Notes under the pieces: generated by a model
Database searches by the model: none
Told to the model about the DNA's origin: nothing
What the model saw: only the letters and a program-made list of their open reading frames with translations
Program-made: the position numbers and the translations under genes
Shown here: positions 10,656 to 22,489 of the stretch, in pieces
Layout: each line of letters opens with the position of its first letter
Numbering within the stretch: position 1 is the stretch's first letter
Source: Aquatica leii
Taxonomy: Eukaryota; Arthropoda; Insecta; Coleoptera; Lampyridae
Direction of reading: 5' to 3'
Length of the DNA: 64,000 bases
Assembly (NCBI GenBank): GCA_035610365.1
Contig: CM069432.1
Span: forward strand, 12,338,001 to 12,402,000

Positions 10656-12389
10656 CTTTAAATTATTATAAATAAAACTACACTTTTTGTTTAAATATTT
10701 CTTTTGCTCTAAAATGAACCACTCGTGAGAATCACCCATATATCAATGTTTGTCAAAAATAACTAAATTAAAGCTTTTTGAGTAAAAATTAGTTTCTTTT
10801 AACATACAAACATTCCAGTCTTCTATTTTAATAATTTGTGTAGAAAATAAACCTTAAATCCATTACAAAAGAATTATACGTACTTAAGGTATTGAATGAT
10901 TAGATTAAACTTTGTTTTTGTTATGAAACTTGCTTTGTTCGTTATTGCACAAAATACTGTAATTAACATAGAAAAGTTCTTTTACAAATCAATTCAGAAT
11001 GCCCATAAACCATAACAATGTCATCAAAATGTTCACCATACGTCAACACCCTCTTCACTCGATAGTACTAAATGAGCACAATCAATTCAATCCAGCATGT
11101 GCTTACTTCACAAATTTCCGTTTCCAAAACACTACTATCATTTACACACTATAATCAATGAAAACCTGATAAACCACATAATATCACAATTAGAATATAT
11201 TTGCAGATTATCAACATCATACCTTTGATATTCGTAAAGTTTAACCTTGGCACGTGCATTAAATCATGTTAAAAGTGGAAGATATAATGTGACTCGATGG
11301 TAAAGTCGTAGAAGTTGTGGTATATAACATTATACATAGATAATACTCTTTAAAGAACTATGATTGCAAATCTTTGTAACAGTGTTCAATAATTCAAAAC
11401 AAAGAAACGAAATACCACAACAGTGAACTGGTGTCAAATTTTAAAAAACAAGATTCGTAAAGTACGGTAAAAGTGCATCAAAATTTAACCCTAACGGCCA
11501 CTATGATTATTCAGTGTTGAAATTTCTGAAACTGGCAAAAATAATTTTCTATAGAATACAAATATGGAAATGTCAAAAAACTCAGCTCGAGTTTGTTCTA
11601 AATTTAAATTCGCTTTATACGTTATAAATATTTTGGTGTTCTTTGTTCTAATTTTTTTTCAAATACCCACTAAGACGTGTAACTTTGAAAAACTAAAATT
11701 TAAAAAAAAATGATATGTAAACATTACGTCACAAAGTTATAATTTAAAAAAGAATTGTTAATGTAAAATAGGTAGATTCGTCCTTCGTCGATGTTTAAAT
11801 AATTATATAAACAAAGCGTGATTACTAAATAAGTGTTTTATTTATGGAGTAATGAGTAGCTGCTTTAAGTAGAAAAATGCAACTATTTTTGCGCATTAAC
11901 GGCGTGCTATTTGTCGTAATGGAAATGTGCAAATTAGGCATTGATTATAACGTGCAGTCATATTAAAATTAACAAGAAAAACAACGTACGCAACAACGTA
12001 GTAACGAAGGCTTCCAATTTTAGAATAGAAAAGTCAATAAAATGAGTCTGTATAAATAAATTGGAAACGTATGTAATATTAATGTGCTAAGATAGCGAAA
12101 TAATTAATAAATGCGCAATGCACCAAAATAATATTGAAATTGCATTGTAGGGTTGCACGGGCAAGTCGATTGTGGTTGATATTCCCACAATGTCATAATC
12201 AGCTGATTTTCTTTGTTTGCAATTCAGTTAGCTAGAATCTTCCAGGGTCGATGACATGCATTTTAAAAGCAAACATACGTAACGCAAAAAAACAACAAAC
12301 TAGAATTGACTTAAAGATACCGAAAATATAAAAATTCCTTGCACGACGACCCATTTTATTTCTTAACCCAAACCTTGAACGAATCCTAC
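10656..12389 (-). other. AT-rich sequence, probably RanBPM intron 1
   Basis: Begins on the minus strand with the GT donor at 12388-12389, directly after RanBPM exon 1. 1.7 kb with no ORF or repeat I can name. The next RanBPM coding block (start of the SPRY domain) is not visible anywhere to the left, so exon 2 probably lies outside the window and the hAT/pogo mosaic at 1-10655 would also be intronic. Confidence 0.5.
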
Positions 12390-12618
12390 CTTTGTAATGA
12401 ACACGCAAATTATTCTGGGATAATCCAATGTAGTTATATTTTTCTTTTGCACTCCAAGCTCTCGGTAGGGGAGTTTTCTCTTCGTTCACTGCTGGATAAA
12501 GTCTTTTTAAACGATCCACCGCACCATTTTGAGTCTCAAAAGACGGATCCATCGCACTCCGACTACTACCACCGGCGGCCATTTCTAAACTCGCTTTCCC
12601 TTCATCGTTTTTGCGCAC
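12390..12618 (-). CDS. RanBPM: RanBPM (RANBP9/10-type) first coding exon
   Basis: RanBPM is a scaffold protein of the CTLH (GID-type) E3 ligase complex. The minus-strand frame contains [20 protein letters not shown] followed by [20 protein letters not shown], the invariant block just before the SPRY domain of RANBP9 and RANBP10 proteins. After HYK the sequence reads G|GTAGGATT, so the exon ends at 12390 with one base of a Gly codon (phase 1), which fits the family. I start at the Met at 12616-12618; a second Met 12 codons later (MAAGGSSRS) is an equally good start. The low-complexity N-terminus is much shorter than in vertebrate RANBP9. The remaining exons are not in the window. Confidence 0.88.
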
Positions 12619-12907
12619 GCTCAGACAATCTTAGAGTTAACAGGTTTGGCAATCAGCTGACAGATGTCACAACACTACCACTTCTCACATGTCAGGTCGT
12701 CATAGTAACTGCGTCGTACACGTGCTTCAAAATTATATACAAAGTGTTTTTTTTATTACCGTTGCCCAAACAATAAATTCAGATTTTAATTTCAATGTAA
12801 ATTTTCAGTATTGTTATAATACAATAATTATTTTTTAATATCCTTTTAATTATAATGATTTAGAAATTTAAACGTTAACACAATTAAAACGAACGTTTAC
12901 AAATTCA
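12619..12907 (-). promoter_or_regulatory. Probable promoter/5' UTR of RanBPM
   Basis: A 289-bp gap between the RanBPM start codon and the left end of the ZMYM1-like hAT. It is less AT-rich than its surroundings and contains an E-box CACGTG at 12719-12724. I see no TATA box. The promoter assignment follows from position only. Confidence 0.4.
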
Positions 12908-13129
12908 TAGGCGCCGACTTGTATAAAACTTTGTGGGTTCCTAGAAAACATTATTATGAAAACTAATGTTGTTTATTATAATTATAAGATAAGAATAAAT
13001 GTTATTACATGCATTATGGTTATCTAAAATATATAAACACACATATGTATATATAAATACTATATTATACAAAAACTATTTAAAATATGTAAATTATTAC
13101 AGGCTTATGTTTCATTTTAATTGCCATGT

Positions 13130-13351
13130 TATTTATTTCGTGCAAACGTTTGCTGTCGGATGTGGTTAGCACTGATAAACTCATCTGCTACTTCATCAAT
13201 GCAGATGTTTGATAACACATCACGATGAGCATATATAGTAATGCTATATTATTCAATCGCATTTGGGCAGTCGTCAATCTCGCATATGTTTTAAGACGAC
13301 GTAGACTGGGGAAGTACCTTTCAGCAGTACATGTTGAAACAAGCACAGTTA
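13130..13351 (-). pseudogene. hAT element A transposase, C-terminal part
   Basis: The minus strand reads VSTCTAERYFPSLRRLKTYA then TTAQMRLNNIALL, the hAT C-terminal dimerisation motif (usually SAERxFSALRRLKTYLRxTM). A frame change follows before DEVADEFISANHIRQQTF. The fragment starts exactly at the Harbinger target site. Confidence 0.75.
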
Positions 13352-13424
13352 AGGCTTATTCACACTATCGTGGAAGCGGCCTGCAATGCAAGGGCTCGGA
13401 ATGGGCTCTGCATGTGCTCTGCAA
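13352..13424 (+). repeat. Harbinger left terminal inverted repeat
   Basis: Pairs with 23979-24051 at about 68 of 73 positions. Rich in GC for this locus (GTGGAAGCGGCC, GGGCTCGGAA). Preceded by TTA. Confidence 0.93.
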
Positions 13425-13537
13425 GTACAAAAATTTTGTCAAGCATTCACACTGCTACGGGTATGAAACGTGATTCAGTCGTTCTGTTAAATTTGTAGTG
13501 ACTACTTACTTGAATAATAAATTAAAATAATATTAAA

Positions 13538-13844
13538 ATGTTCTCGACGTCAGCACTTACAAAAATTGCTGTATTATTAGATGAAGAGGGAGAAGAACAA
13601 ATGAAGCGAGGTCAGAGAGACGTTTTTGGGTTCACGATATGCTCAAAAAGCGCAATGAAGAAGGAGAATTTGCAACTCTACATATTGAACTTATGGAAGA
13701 CGAAACCAAATTTTTTACGTATTATAGAATGTCTAGACATGAATTTAATTATTTGTTACAAGAAATTGAAGGAGTATTACAAAAAGAAAATACCGCCTTC
13801 CGCGAGTCCATCCAAACAGTTCAAAAACTTGCAGTATGCCTAAG
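13538..13844 (+). pseudogene. Harbinger transposase exon 1
   Basis: First exon of the HARBI1-like nuclease. After a Met at 13538 and an acidic start, a frame change near 13600 leads into ERRFWVHDMLKKRNEEGEF. The exon continues to FFTYYRMSRHEFNYLLQEIE and FRESIQTVQKLAVCL, the conserved N-terminus of these proteins. It ends with a consensus donor, AAG|GTAAGG, at 13844/13845. The partial codon AG joins with A at 22643 to keep the frame. The intron is now 8.8 kb because it holds the opposite-strand gene and two insertions. Confidence 0.85.
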
Positions 13845-13930
13845 GTAAGGATAATAATAATACTCTGTCTATTGTAAAAAACCAAATATTTATTTTAATA
13901 ATGTTTAAATAAAGTATACATTAATAATAA

Positions 13931-14159
13931 TCATGGAGCAAAGTTGTTCGGTGGCGAAAAATTTTCAAAATAAGAGGCGGTGGGTGAAGAATGATATGAC
14001 TGAGACGCTGACAAATTTGAGCATACACGAGATGGGACAACAGTTGATGAGGAATAATTTGATGAAGTGTACTCGTGCTAGGCGATTCGATGGTTAGTGG
14101 AACTTGTGAATTGCTAGCCTGATATACTGTTTTGAATATGTTGCTGCTGATGTATGTAT
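13931..14159 (-). pseudogene. Harbinger MADF-BESS gene, exon 2, C-terminal segment
   Basis: The minus frame reads HQQQHIQNSISG, a stop, then NYSSSTVVPSRVCSNLSASQ and SPTASYFENFSPPNNFAP with its own stop at 13931-13933. A Ser/Pro-rich tail after BESS is usual for these proteins. It joins the previous segment through the LINE target duplication CTGATGTATGTAT. The gene therefore lies wholly inside the intron and 3' flank of the plus-strand transposase. Confidence 0.75.
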
Positions 14160-14236
14160 ATATAAGTTTAACTTTATTCATTGCCATTTGGCTTACAAAT
14201 TTGGTCGTGTTGTCTATACATATATATTACATTTTC

Positions 14237-17200
14237 TTATCCCTTCTCCCCCCTTAACTTTTTCCTCCTGCTCCATACTTCCTCCATCCATTCCGCTCCT
14301 TTTCCGTTTTCATCTAAGATATCCACTGTTTTCATCACCTCTTCTCTTAGTTCCCTGCATCTCTTTCTCATGTGGTTCAGATCTTCCATTTCTTCTCCAC
14401 ATAGCCTGCACAACTTTTGTGGTTCTTCCTTCCAATATTTGTTCCCTAACTCCTCGTTGCCACATCTGAACCTTGCCACCATTTTTTTCCTTTTGTTGCT
14501 TTTAATCTCACTGTCTTTTAAATATTCCGGCACCCCTTCACCCTTGATATCTTTATAATTCCTATTATATCTGCTCTCTTTTATCTTTGTCCATCTGTCT
14601 TGTTTTTCGATGTCTCTATCTCTCCTTATTATTTCTTCTCTTGTCCCTACCCCCTCTTCTCTTAATCTCTCCACTTCTTCACTCGCGTACCCGTTTCTTT
14701 TGTAATACTGTTCTCTGCCTTCCTGCCCGTACTTCACTTTCCCTCCCTTTATCTCTTTCCAACATTCTTGCAGAATTTTGCAATCTGTTCTTTCCCTCAT
14801 TTCTTCCTCGTATTTTATTGCTCTTTTTCCTGTCTCAATCCTTATTTTTTCTATCTGAACCTCCTCTCTCACAATATACCCCGGTGTATCCCTGTCCAAT
14901 CCTAACACCCATCTCCAGTATTTTTCCTGTAGCCCCTCTACCTCTCTCCACTCCATACAGCCCCATATTTCCGCTCCATACATTACCACCCCCTTTATTA
15001 ATTTTTCGAACAGTAATTTTCTTTTTTTTATATCCATCTTGCAAATTCTTTCCCCCACACCCCATACTTGTCCTATTAGCCTGTTTCCTTTCTTCACCCT
15101 TTCCTTTATGTGTTCTCCCTCTTTATTATCCTGTTTCATCGTGTAGCCCAGGTATGTAAATTCCTTCACTTGTTGCACTTTCTCATCACTCCATCTCCAC
15201 TCCTCTCTATTTCTTTTCCCCCTCCTTTTCTAAATATCATTATCTTTGTTTTCTCCGTGTTTACTTCAATTCTTTTTTTTCATATATTTTTCTAGCGTTT
15301 TCATCATCTCTTTCATTTCCTTTTCCTCCTTAGCCACCAGCACTATGTCATCCGCATACGCCAACGACCATACCTTAGCTTTCCCTACCACTATCCCTCC
15401 TGTCTGTTGTCCTCTCATTGTCTCTTCCAGATCCCCCGTATATACCGAGAACAGGCTTGGGCTCAGTGGACATCCCTGCTTCAACCCTCTCTTTGATATG
15501 AATTTCTCACTCTCTTCCCCATTCACTTTAACCCTGCTTCTCGTTTCTTCGTATATTTTCTCTATTCTTTGTATTAATCTTTCATTGATTTTTTTTCTTT
15601 TCATATATTCCCACAGCTTTTCCCTATTCACTTTGTCAAAAGCAGCTTTTAGGTCTACGAATAGTGCTACCATTTTCCCTCTTTTTTTTCTAGTTCTTTA
15701 TTTGCTAAGTGTTTCATTATATATATGTTGTCTATCGCCCTTCTTCCTTTTCTGAATCCCTTGTTCGTCTGGTCCCAATCTTCTTTCCTCTATTTCCTTC
15801 TGTAATCTTTCTTGCAGTATTGGCGCGTACAATTTGTATGCCGAGCTCAGTAATGTTACCCCTCTATAATTCTCGACTTTCTTTTTTTCGCCTTTTTTAT
15901 GTATTGGGCATATTAATCCCTCTCTCCACCTCTCTGGGAATCCTTCCCCTTTCCATATTTTGTTTATTATTTCCGACATCCTTTTTGCTACATTTTCTCC
16001 CCCGTATATCCACTCTTTTCCTTGTATCCCATCTTCTCCTGTCGCCTTTCCTTTTTTTATATTCTTTATCGCCTCTATTACTTCTTCCTCCCTTATTCTA
16101 TCCCTATCTCCTTCTTCTTGTCTTACTACCGCGTCTTTCCTTTTTTCTTTTTCCTGCTTTTGTTCTTCCCCTCCCAACAGGTTCCGAAAATATATCTCCC
16201 ATTCTTTAATTTTTTTCCCTTTGTCGTCCTGTTTTTTTTCCTCTGCTTCTTTAGGTACTTCCATACATCTTCTTCCGTTTTTATTCCTTTAATCTGCTCC
16301 TCTTGTTTCTTTTGTTTTCCTCCTTCTTTCTATCGCTTGTTTTTGTATATTTTTACTGCTTCTTTGTATTCTTCTTTTTCTTTCTTCCCTTTTTTCCACT
16401 GTCTTAATGCTCTTCTTGCCTTTTTCTTTGCTTCCTTGCATTCCTTATCCCACCATTTCTTCCATCCAGTTTTCTCCCCGTTCCATTTTCTAAATCTGAC
16501 TCTCTCTGTTGCTTTCTCCATCATCTCTCTCATTTCCTCTACACTTTCTTGTACTTCCTTCCCTATCCATACCGTTTTCCCTATTCTCTCTTCATATCTT
16601 TTTATACTCTCTTCTGTCCACTTTTTTTTAGTTATGTACTTCTCTTCAGCTCTCTCTTCTCTTTCCCTTCTTTCCATTGTCAATTCCAGTGGTTGATGGT
16701 CTGACTCTACTCTTTCTCCCACCTTAAATGTCTTTACCTTTTCTGCGGCCTCTTCATTTGTTATTACAAAATCTATTATTGATTCTCCCCTTCCTCCTAT
16801 GTACGTAAATTCCCCCTTTCCATCATCTTCTCTGTTCCCGTTCATTATTCCAAGCAGTTCCTCTCCCTCTTTATTTATCACCTTGTCCTTTGTTTGTCTC
16901 TTTCCCGTCCCTTTTCTTTCTTGTATTTCCCCCTCTTCCCCGATTCTTGCGTTGAAGTCCCCTCCTACTATTATCAATCCCTCTTCCCTCTCTTCTATCA
17001 TCTCTTCTAAGTTTTTCCTTGTCTCTTTCATTCTACTGCTATAAACCGCCACCACTTTTATTTTGTTTTTCCCCACTGCATGTTCCTTTCTACAACTCCT
17101 CTTCTCTGTTGCACTTTCTCCTTCTTTTCCTGGTTCAACCATTTTTTCTTATTCCCGTTATTATACCCCCTTTGCTCTCCCTTTTTCTTTTCTCTTTCTG

Positions 17201-17357
17201 CATGTTGCACCACCCACTCAAATTCCTCTGGCAACTCTTTTTCCCACCACTCCCATTCTTTTTCTTCCATCCATGTTTCCTGTAATCCCACTACATCCTG
17301 TTCCTTGATGTACTTCCAGAAATCATGTTCCTTGTTTTTATTCCTGCTACGTTCCAA
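14237..17357 (-). pseudogene. LINE ORF2 (endonuclease and reverse transcriptase), broken
   Basis: Apurinic-type endonuclease motifs: DVVGLQETWMEEKEWEWW, then LIIVGGDFNARIGEEG, FTYIGGRGESIIDFVIT and RVESDHQPLEL. Reverse transcriptase motifs: YRGVTLLSSAYKLYAPILQ, ALFVDLKAAFDKVNREKLW, LKQGCPLSPSLFSVYTGDLE and SLAYADDIVLVAK (YADD catalytic box). The C-terminus has CRLCGEEMEDLNHMRKRC, a Cys/His knuckle. Five open pieces (17357-17058, 17142-16330, 16264-15698, 15673-15266, 15178-14237) show four or more frame breaks. Confidence 0.88.
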
Positions 17358-17376
17358 AACAATACTCTCAGCTCAC

Positions 17377-18262
17377 TCACCTCCCCCGTGCTTCTTCCTT
17401 ACTTTCTTTTTCTCTCCTTCTTTTTCTTTTCCATTTCCATCTCTCATTATTCCTTTTCTTTGCCGTTTCGTCAACTTTCCCTCCTTTACTACCCCCCCTT
17501 TGCCCTTTAGTTTTTTGCCTTTTGGTTCCCCACTTTCTCTTCTCTTTCTCTGCACACTTGTCGTTCCATATGTATCTGTCTCCGTCTATCTCCATTTTTC
17601 TGTACCCTACCCATACTCTTTTTCCTTCCGCTCTTCTTTCCATCGCTATGTTCATTATTTCTCTTTGCACTCTTCTTTCCTCCCATGTTAAATCGTGACT
17701 TATATATATTCTTGTATTCTTTAATTTCTTCTTCTCCTCCATTACCTTCTGTTTTTCCTCCCATCCTCCGATTTCCGCCACCACCATCTCATTTTCTTCT
17801 CTTTGTTTATTACTGTCACTTTTTCACCTCTACTTTTACATTTAATTTTTCTTCCAGCATCACTGCTAAATCTTTTTGTAGGTTTTCACTTCTCCACCCC
17901 TTTATCACGATATTATTTTTCTTTTCCATCTTTCCTCGTCTTCCGCTTTTTCTCCAGTTTTTCTATTCTCTCCACCAGTTTCTCTTTTTCTTTGTCCCAC
18001 TTCTTTTCTCTTTCTCCCATTTCTTTTTCATTTCTTTGATTTCTTGTCTTATTCCTTGCATATTTTCTTCCATCTGTTTCATCATTTCTCTCATTAATTC
18101 TTTTAACTCCTCCATTTCTTTCCTTCCTCCTTCTGTTCTTGAGGTTTTTCCTTCGTTCTCCTCCGATATCTTATTAACGTCTGGTGATCTTATTGTTTTC
18201 TTTCCTCTTTCAAATATTTGTTGCCTTTCTCTTTCCTCTTCCTCTCTCTCTCTTTTATTCAT
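17377..18262 (-). pseudogene. LINE ORF1 (coiled-coil, RNA-binding-like), broken
   Basis: From Met at 18260-18262: a highly charged coiled-coil (MEELKELMREMMKQMEENMQ...KKKWEKEKR), then after a frame change (about 17960) a second block at 17377-17787 including RIYISHDLTWEERRVQREIM and KRVWVGYRKMEIDGDRY. This is the layout of insect LINE ORF1 proteins that bind the element RNA. The basic tail is low complexity. The exact start is uncertain because of the frame breaks. Confidence 0.65.
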
Positions 18263-18359
18263 CCCTTTCCCCCTTTTGTTATTACTTATTATTTATTTAT
18301 ATTTTTTTTTTATTTATTTAATTTTTTTTTTTTATTAATATTTTTTAAATTTATTGTTA

Positions 18360-18879
18360 CTGATGTATGTATTTAGCTTCAATATCTGAAACAATTCCAA
18401 AAATTTTTGACTTCACTAGATGCTTGTGAGCGGGCGAAAACGTTTTTACGGTAGCTTTAATACTTTCAAAAAAGAAATGAAGCTCATCTTTAACTTCAGT
18501 TTTCTTTGTTTTCTCCTCTTCTAACAGGTGCTTCATCAGAGTACCGCTAGCAGTATGAGCCTGGGTAGAGACTTTAACATTATACTTGGCTCTTTTTGGT
18601 GTTTTCTCTTTTTTGTTCTGCGGAACAGTAACTTGCAAGTTACTTTGGCTATCCCGAAGTAAAGTTTCATCCTAGACTTGTGATGCATTAGGAGTGTAAG
18701 ATGCCTCAGAGTCTTGTGATACCTGAGGATCTTCAGATGCGTCAAGATCTTCACTTAGCTGAGTATCATACTCAGTGTCTTCATCATTTAATTGTAGAAA
18801 TACTGAGGTTCTCAGTCGTAACTGAACTCAATCTCTCTTTATTTTTCTTGAAAGGATGAAGAAATTCTAGTAGGTCTCC
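18360..18879 (-). pseudogene. Harbinger MADF-BESS gene, exon 2, second segment (with BESS motif)
   Basis: Continues with DLLEFLHPFKKNKERLSS, completing the MADF domain. A frame change near 18810 leads to an acidic linker (NDEDTEYDTQLSEDLDASED), one stop, then a BESS-type motif: ELHFFFESIKATVKTFSPAH and KSKIFGIVSDIEAKY. BESS motifs mediate protein-protein contacts. The segment is cut at 18360 by the LINE, and the rest is at 13931-14159. Confidence 0.8.
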
Positions 18880-19199
18880 CAGTAGCGTATTTAAGGTCCA
18901 GGGCCTCGTCGTGCAAAAGTAGGGAGGGCCCATTACATAGGTGGTAAAAAAAGGTCTAGTTATTATATATAATGTATAAATAGGCTAGCTAGTAGATTCA
19001 CAGGAACAAATATAAAGAGTTATTTTACTAAACAAGGATTTTATTTTACACAAGGGGAAAGGAGTTATTTACTTTTACATACTTATAGCACAAAAAAACG
19101 TAATAATACAGATCATATTTTATGATGGTACTTTGTAGCTACAAATTTTGTACACCCCCAAGCCTAGTTTTTCTATTTAGAAACATATCTATGACATGA

Positions 19200-21561
19200 T
19201 CAAGTTGCAACTTTTCGCATTCCTGACCAACATTGCAGTGTTGTTTAGTCTGTCTTGACTCATAGTTGAACGCAAATACGTCTTTAATCTTCGTAGAGCA
19301 TTGAACGAACGTTCGGCACTGGGTATTCCAACTGGCAACGTTTAGAATATCCTTAACAATACTTCAAATTCAGTATATGAATCTGCTAAACCACTTTCAA
19401 TTAAATATTGCAACAATGATGTTACATTTAGTTTTACTGTGTTAGTTTCTTCTGTAACAGTTGCGAAGTAAATATTTCTAAATGATAAGCATTGCATTGA
19501 TAAATTTGCTATAAAGTCCTCTGAAAATTTTCTAACTATACCATCGCAACTAGGCTTAATCTCTTCGTCACTTAAATTTCGAAATCTACGTGGTTGTAAA
19601 AACCCGAACGTTTTGGCAACCCACTGTTCTCCTGAGATCATGCAGTCCAAACAGTTGTAATATACATTTATACGATATCTCGTAGCAGCATCTGTAAATG
19701 GTTCATCTTCCATCTGCTCATCATGAAACCGTTTTACTCGTCGAATCCGTGTGATTTTGAACCCAATATCATCCGGTTCCAAACCCATTAACAGCCATTG
19801 CTCTTTTGCTTGATTAGAAAATTTAACAAATGAATCTTCAGTCCGTAATTTCTTAAGATCTTCCCCTTCAGATTCAAACACAAAGACAACCTTAAACAAA
19901 TCTAATTTTTTAGCTTGAAGAATTAGGGAACATCCGTGTAATACTGTTAGAATTTTATACCACCAAGTTAAAGTAAACTAAAAAGTCCAATCTAATTTCC
20001 CCAGTAAGTTTGTAGAGTTTTTAAATTCGTCACTTGTGTGATTTTGCTCTATTAAATCTTCTAAGCATACTATGATCAGTTTGAAATTTCTAAGCACGGC
20101 ATCAACAGCTGCATACCGGGCAACCCATCGTGTTGTTGAAAGAGACTTCAAAGTCGAGGCCATATTCGAAACAGTCGTTGTCCTTCATTCTCCGATAAAT
20201 CTCCATCCACAATTTCGGAATTTACATCACTTGCAAAATTATTCAATAAACTTTCTTCTAGCACACCAGTATCCTTTGCCATTCTGAATAACAGAACCCA
20301 CCGACGATTGGAACTGCTGAAAAATGTATAAATCATCTGTACATAATCATAAAAATTAATCAGTTTAATTGGCGTTTGAAGTGTGCCATTCTCTTTGCTA
20401 TTTTTTTAATTTTCAGTAGCATGAATTAAAACCAGGTTCAACCGATGAGGGGGGCAGTAAATGTAAGACAAAAAACTATTCTCTCTGAAGCTGCTTCATG
20501 ATGGCCTGAACTCCACCACCTGCACCACTCATAACGTTTGCTCCATCATAAGCTTGCCCTCTTAATGTACTTCCGATCAAATTTGCATTCTTCATAGAAA
20601 ACTTTCATTAACAGAGTTGAAATACCCATGCCTGTTGCATCATGGACATGGTGGAAACCTAAGAAATGTTCCCTTATTTCCACAGATTTTACTTTTCTGT
20701 CAATGTGCACAAATCTAACGAGAACAGCCAATTGGTCTTTGTGACTAATATCTGTTGTAGCATCGGCAATCACAGTGAAAAATTTTGCATCTTTATACAA
20801 GTTTATTATGTGAATTTTTAGAGCGTTCGAGAGTGTAGCAATTTGTTCTTCAGTGATTGTCTTGCTGAGGTATTTTATTCTTCTTTCACTGGTTATATGT
20901 TCATGCAACACCGGATCACGAGTTGCAATAAATCTCAGCAGTTTAAGTATACTCCAGGATTCACATCAGTGGTGTTCGATCTATGACCCCTAAATAGAAG
21001 ACCAAGAATTCCCATAACTCTTATTAACCCAAATTGGATAGTCAGAACTTCCTTCCACCGGCGTCTCTCCTCGGAAATGTGTTGTTGAAGCTGAGAGTCC
21101 ACAGATTTCTCATTTAAGAAAATGTACCATGCGTTCATAGAAATCTTGTGATTCTGACTATTAGAATGATGTATAAGACTTTCTTTCAAATGGTTAAAAT
21201 CCGTGAATGACGATGACCAATTCGATTTATGAGCTTCTTTATTTCCGAACAGCCAACAGCAATGACAGTAAGCATAATTTTTGCGAAACGAAAAAGCAAG
21301 CCATGAACGCTCTACGCGTTCCCCTATTATGTTGATGCATTTGTAATGAAATGACGAAAACGACCTTCCTCTAATTCGGGGGAATTTTCCGCCAGGCGTA
21401 TCCTCACTCAAAGGACGACAAACGGTTTTAGCAAGGAATGTTAATTTATTTTGTAAATCTATAGGTGCCAAGTCATCGAAGAATGCTTTATCTGTTGGAA
21501 ATCGAATGCTCTGCTGATGATGCATGTCTAAGGAAGGTAAATCAATCAACTCTTCTTTCAC
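19200..21561 (-). pseudogene. hAT element B transposase (ZMYM1-like, TTF finger, DUF4371, hAT C-terminal)
   Basis: Pieces in order on minus: 21561-20935 with a TTF-type finger (GRSFSSFHYKCINIIGERVE, YCHCCWLFGNKEAHKSNWSS, FNHLKESLIHHSNSQNHKIS); 20911-20546 (AKFFTVIADATTDISHKDQL, first catalytic region); 20336-19978 (KSLSTTRWVARYAAVDAVL); 19899-19342 (helical insertion domain). The end, at about 19340-19200, has PSAERSFNALRRLKTYLRST, the dimerisation motif. Frame changes separate all pieces. A typical intact protein would be 650-750 residues. Confidence 0.85.
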
Positions 21562-22014
21562 TTGTTCTCCAACATCAGATTCAGATGTGGAATCACGTCT
21601 TGCTGAAATTGTTAAATGAAATTATAATAGTTCAAAACGGTATATTGCAATAATCATATAGTTCTGATGTGACGTCATAATATAAAATAAAATTCGACTT
21701 CTTCGTATATTGGTTACTATTGTTTTCTCGAAGAACACGTTTTGTTACCTTTTCGTTTTGTCCCACACCTTGGAAGCTAGTCGAGACAGCTGTGGTTTGG
21801 TCCACATCTAATTCTTCAGCTGGTTCTCGTTCTCCACTTTTTTGGTTACTCTTACTTGCTAACAGTTCGCATAACGTTCACTGCCCATTGTGGTGAAATA
21901 TAATTTGCGCTGTTTTTGATCGGATCCGGCTTTAGCTAATTTTTCTGCTTCTTTTCTTTTTCTTTTGCTATGCTCACTTTCAAATAGTTTTTTCATGATT
22001 TTATTTCACATTAC

Positions 22015-22480
22015 GTCCTCGGATCTCGCAACGTAGAAATTGTTTTCTAAAAAAAGACGCTATCTTCAACGTAACTGCCTTAATGACATTTTATCAATGT
22101 GAATGTATATATATTCTTTATATATAACTTTGACACGTCTACGAAATCTTATCGGAGCGCCATATTACTTAGTTATTTCGTTGCGTTGGCGTTTTATACA
22201 TTTTTGAGGTCTGGTGTTTTATTTTGTCGAATTAACATGAATTTTTGCGGGAGGTAAGTTATATTTATTACTTATATTATAATTCTACAGCATTTTTTAT
22301 GTTTATAGCCTTCTTGGATCAATTTGTTGTAGTGAGCAGTGTTAATTTTATTGCAACTTATTTGTTGTCTCTTATATATTATGTATAATTTATTATCACT
22401 AATTTTATTTTTTGGAGGGCTGAGGGCCTCGTTTTGCGAGGGCCTACTCGTGTGCCGCATGACTCGCACGCCCGTTAAAT
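22015..22480. other. 5' flank inside hAT element B
   Basis: AT-rich leader of hAT element B upstream of its TTF region. Includes GGGCTGAGGGCCTCGTTTTG near 22418, which resembles the left-end sequence CCAGGGCCTCGTCGTGCAAA at 18898: subterminal similarity of the two ends of this hAT. No ORF. Confidence 0.5.
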
Positions 22481-22489
22481 ACGCCACTG

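Larger units (their letters stand above)
14160..18359 (-). mobile_element. Non-LTR retrotransposon (APE-type LINE), extremely purine-rich sense strand
   Basis: A 4.2-kb insertion on minus, bounded by a 13-bp duplication CTGATGTATGTAT (14147-14159 and 18360-18372). It carries ORF1 (about 18262-17377) and ORF2 (about 17357-14237: endonuclease, reverse transcriptase, C-terminal CCHC). The 3' end has AATAAAG at about 14180. The sense strand is dominated by A and G, giving proteins rich in Lys, Glu and Arg. Several frame changes show it is inactive. I do not assign a clade. Confidence 0.88.
18880..22489 (-). mobile_element. ZMYM1-like hAT element B, nested in the Harbinger MADF exon
   Basis: Ends CAGTAGCGTATTTAA (18880) and, inverted, CAGTGGCGTATTTAA (22489). 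Flanks share GTCTCC (18874-18879 and 22493-22498), part of an 8-bp duplication that has drifted. The 3.6-kb element carries a minus-strand transposase in pieces. The insertion interrupts the MADF domain after Tyr-Gly-Asp. Confidence 0.88.

Noticed and set aside
12339..12776. Plus-strand ORF of 145 residues
   Set aside because: Overlaps RanBPM exon 1 in antisense; no conserved residues.
14587..18338. Many plus-strand ORFs rich in Ser, Phe, Leu and Pro that look like membrane proteins
   Set aside because: They are complements of the purine-rich LINE frames; the opposite strand carries clear endonuclease and RT motifs.
18290..18355. Possible LINE poly(A) tail
   Set aside because: The A/T run lies at the 5' side of the minus-strand LINE, so it is part of the 5' leader or low complexity, not a tail.
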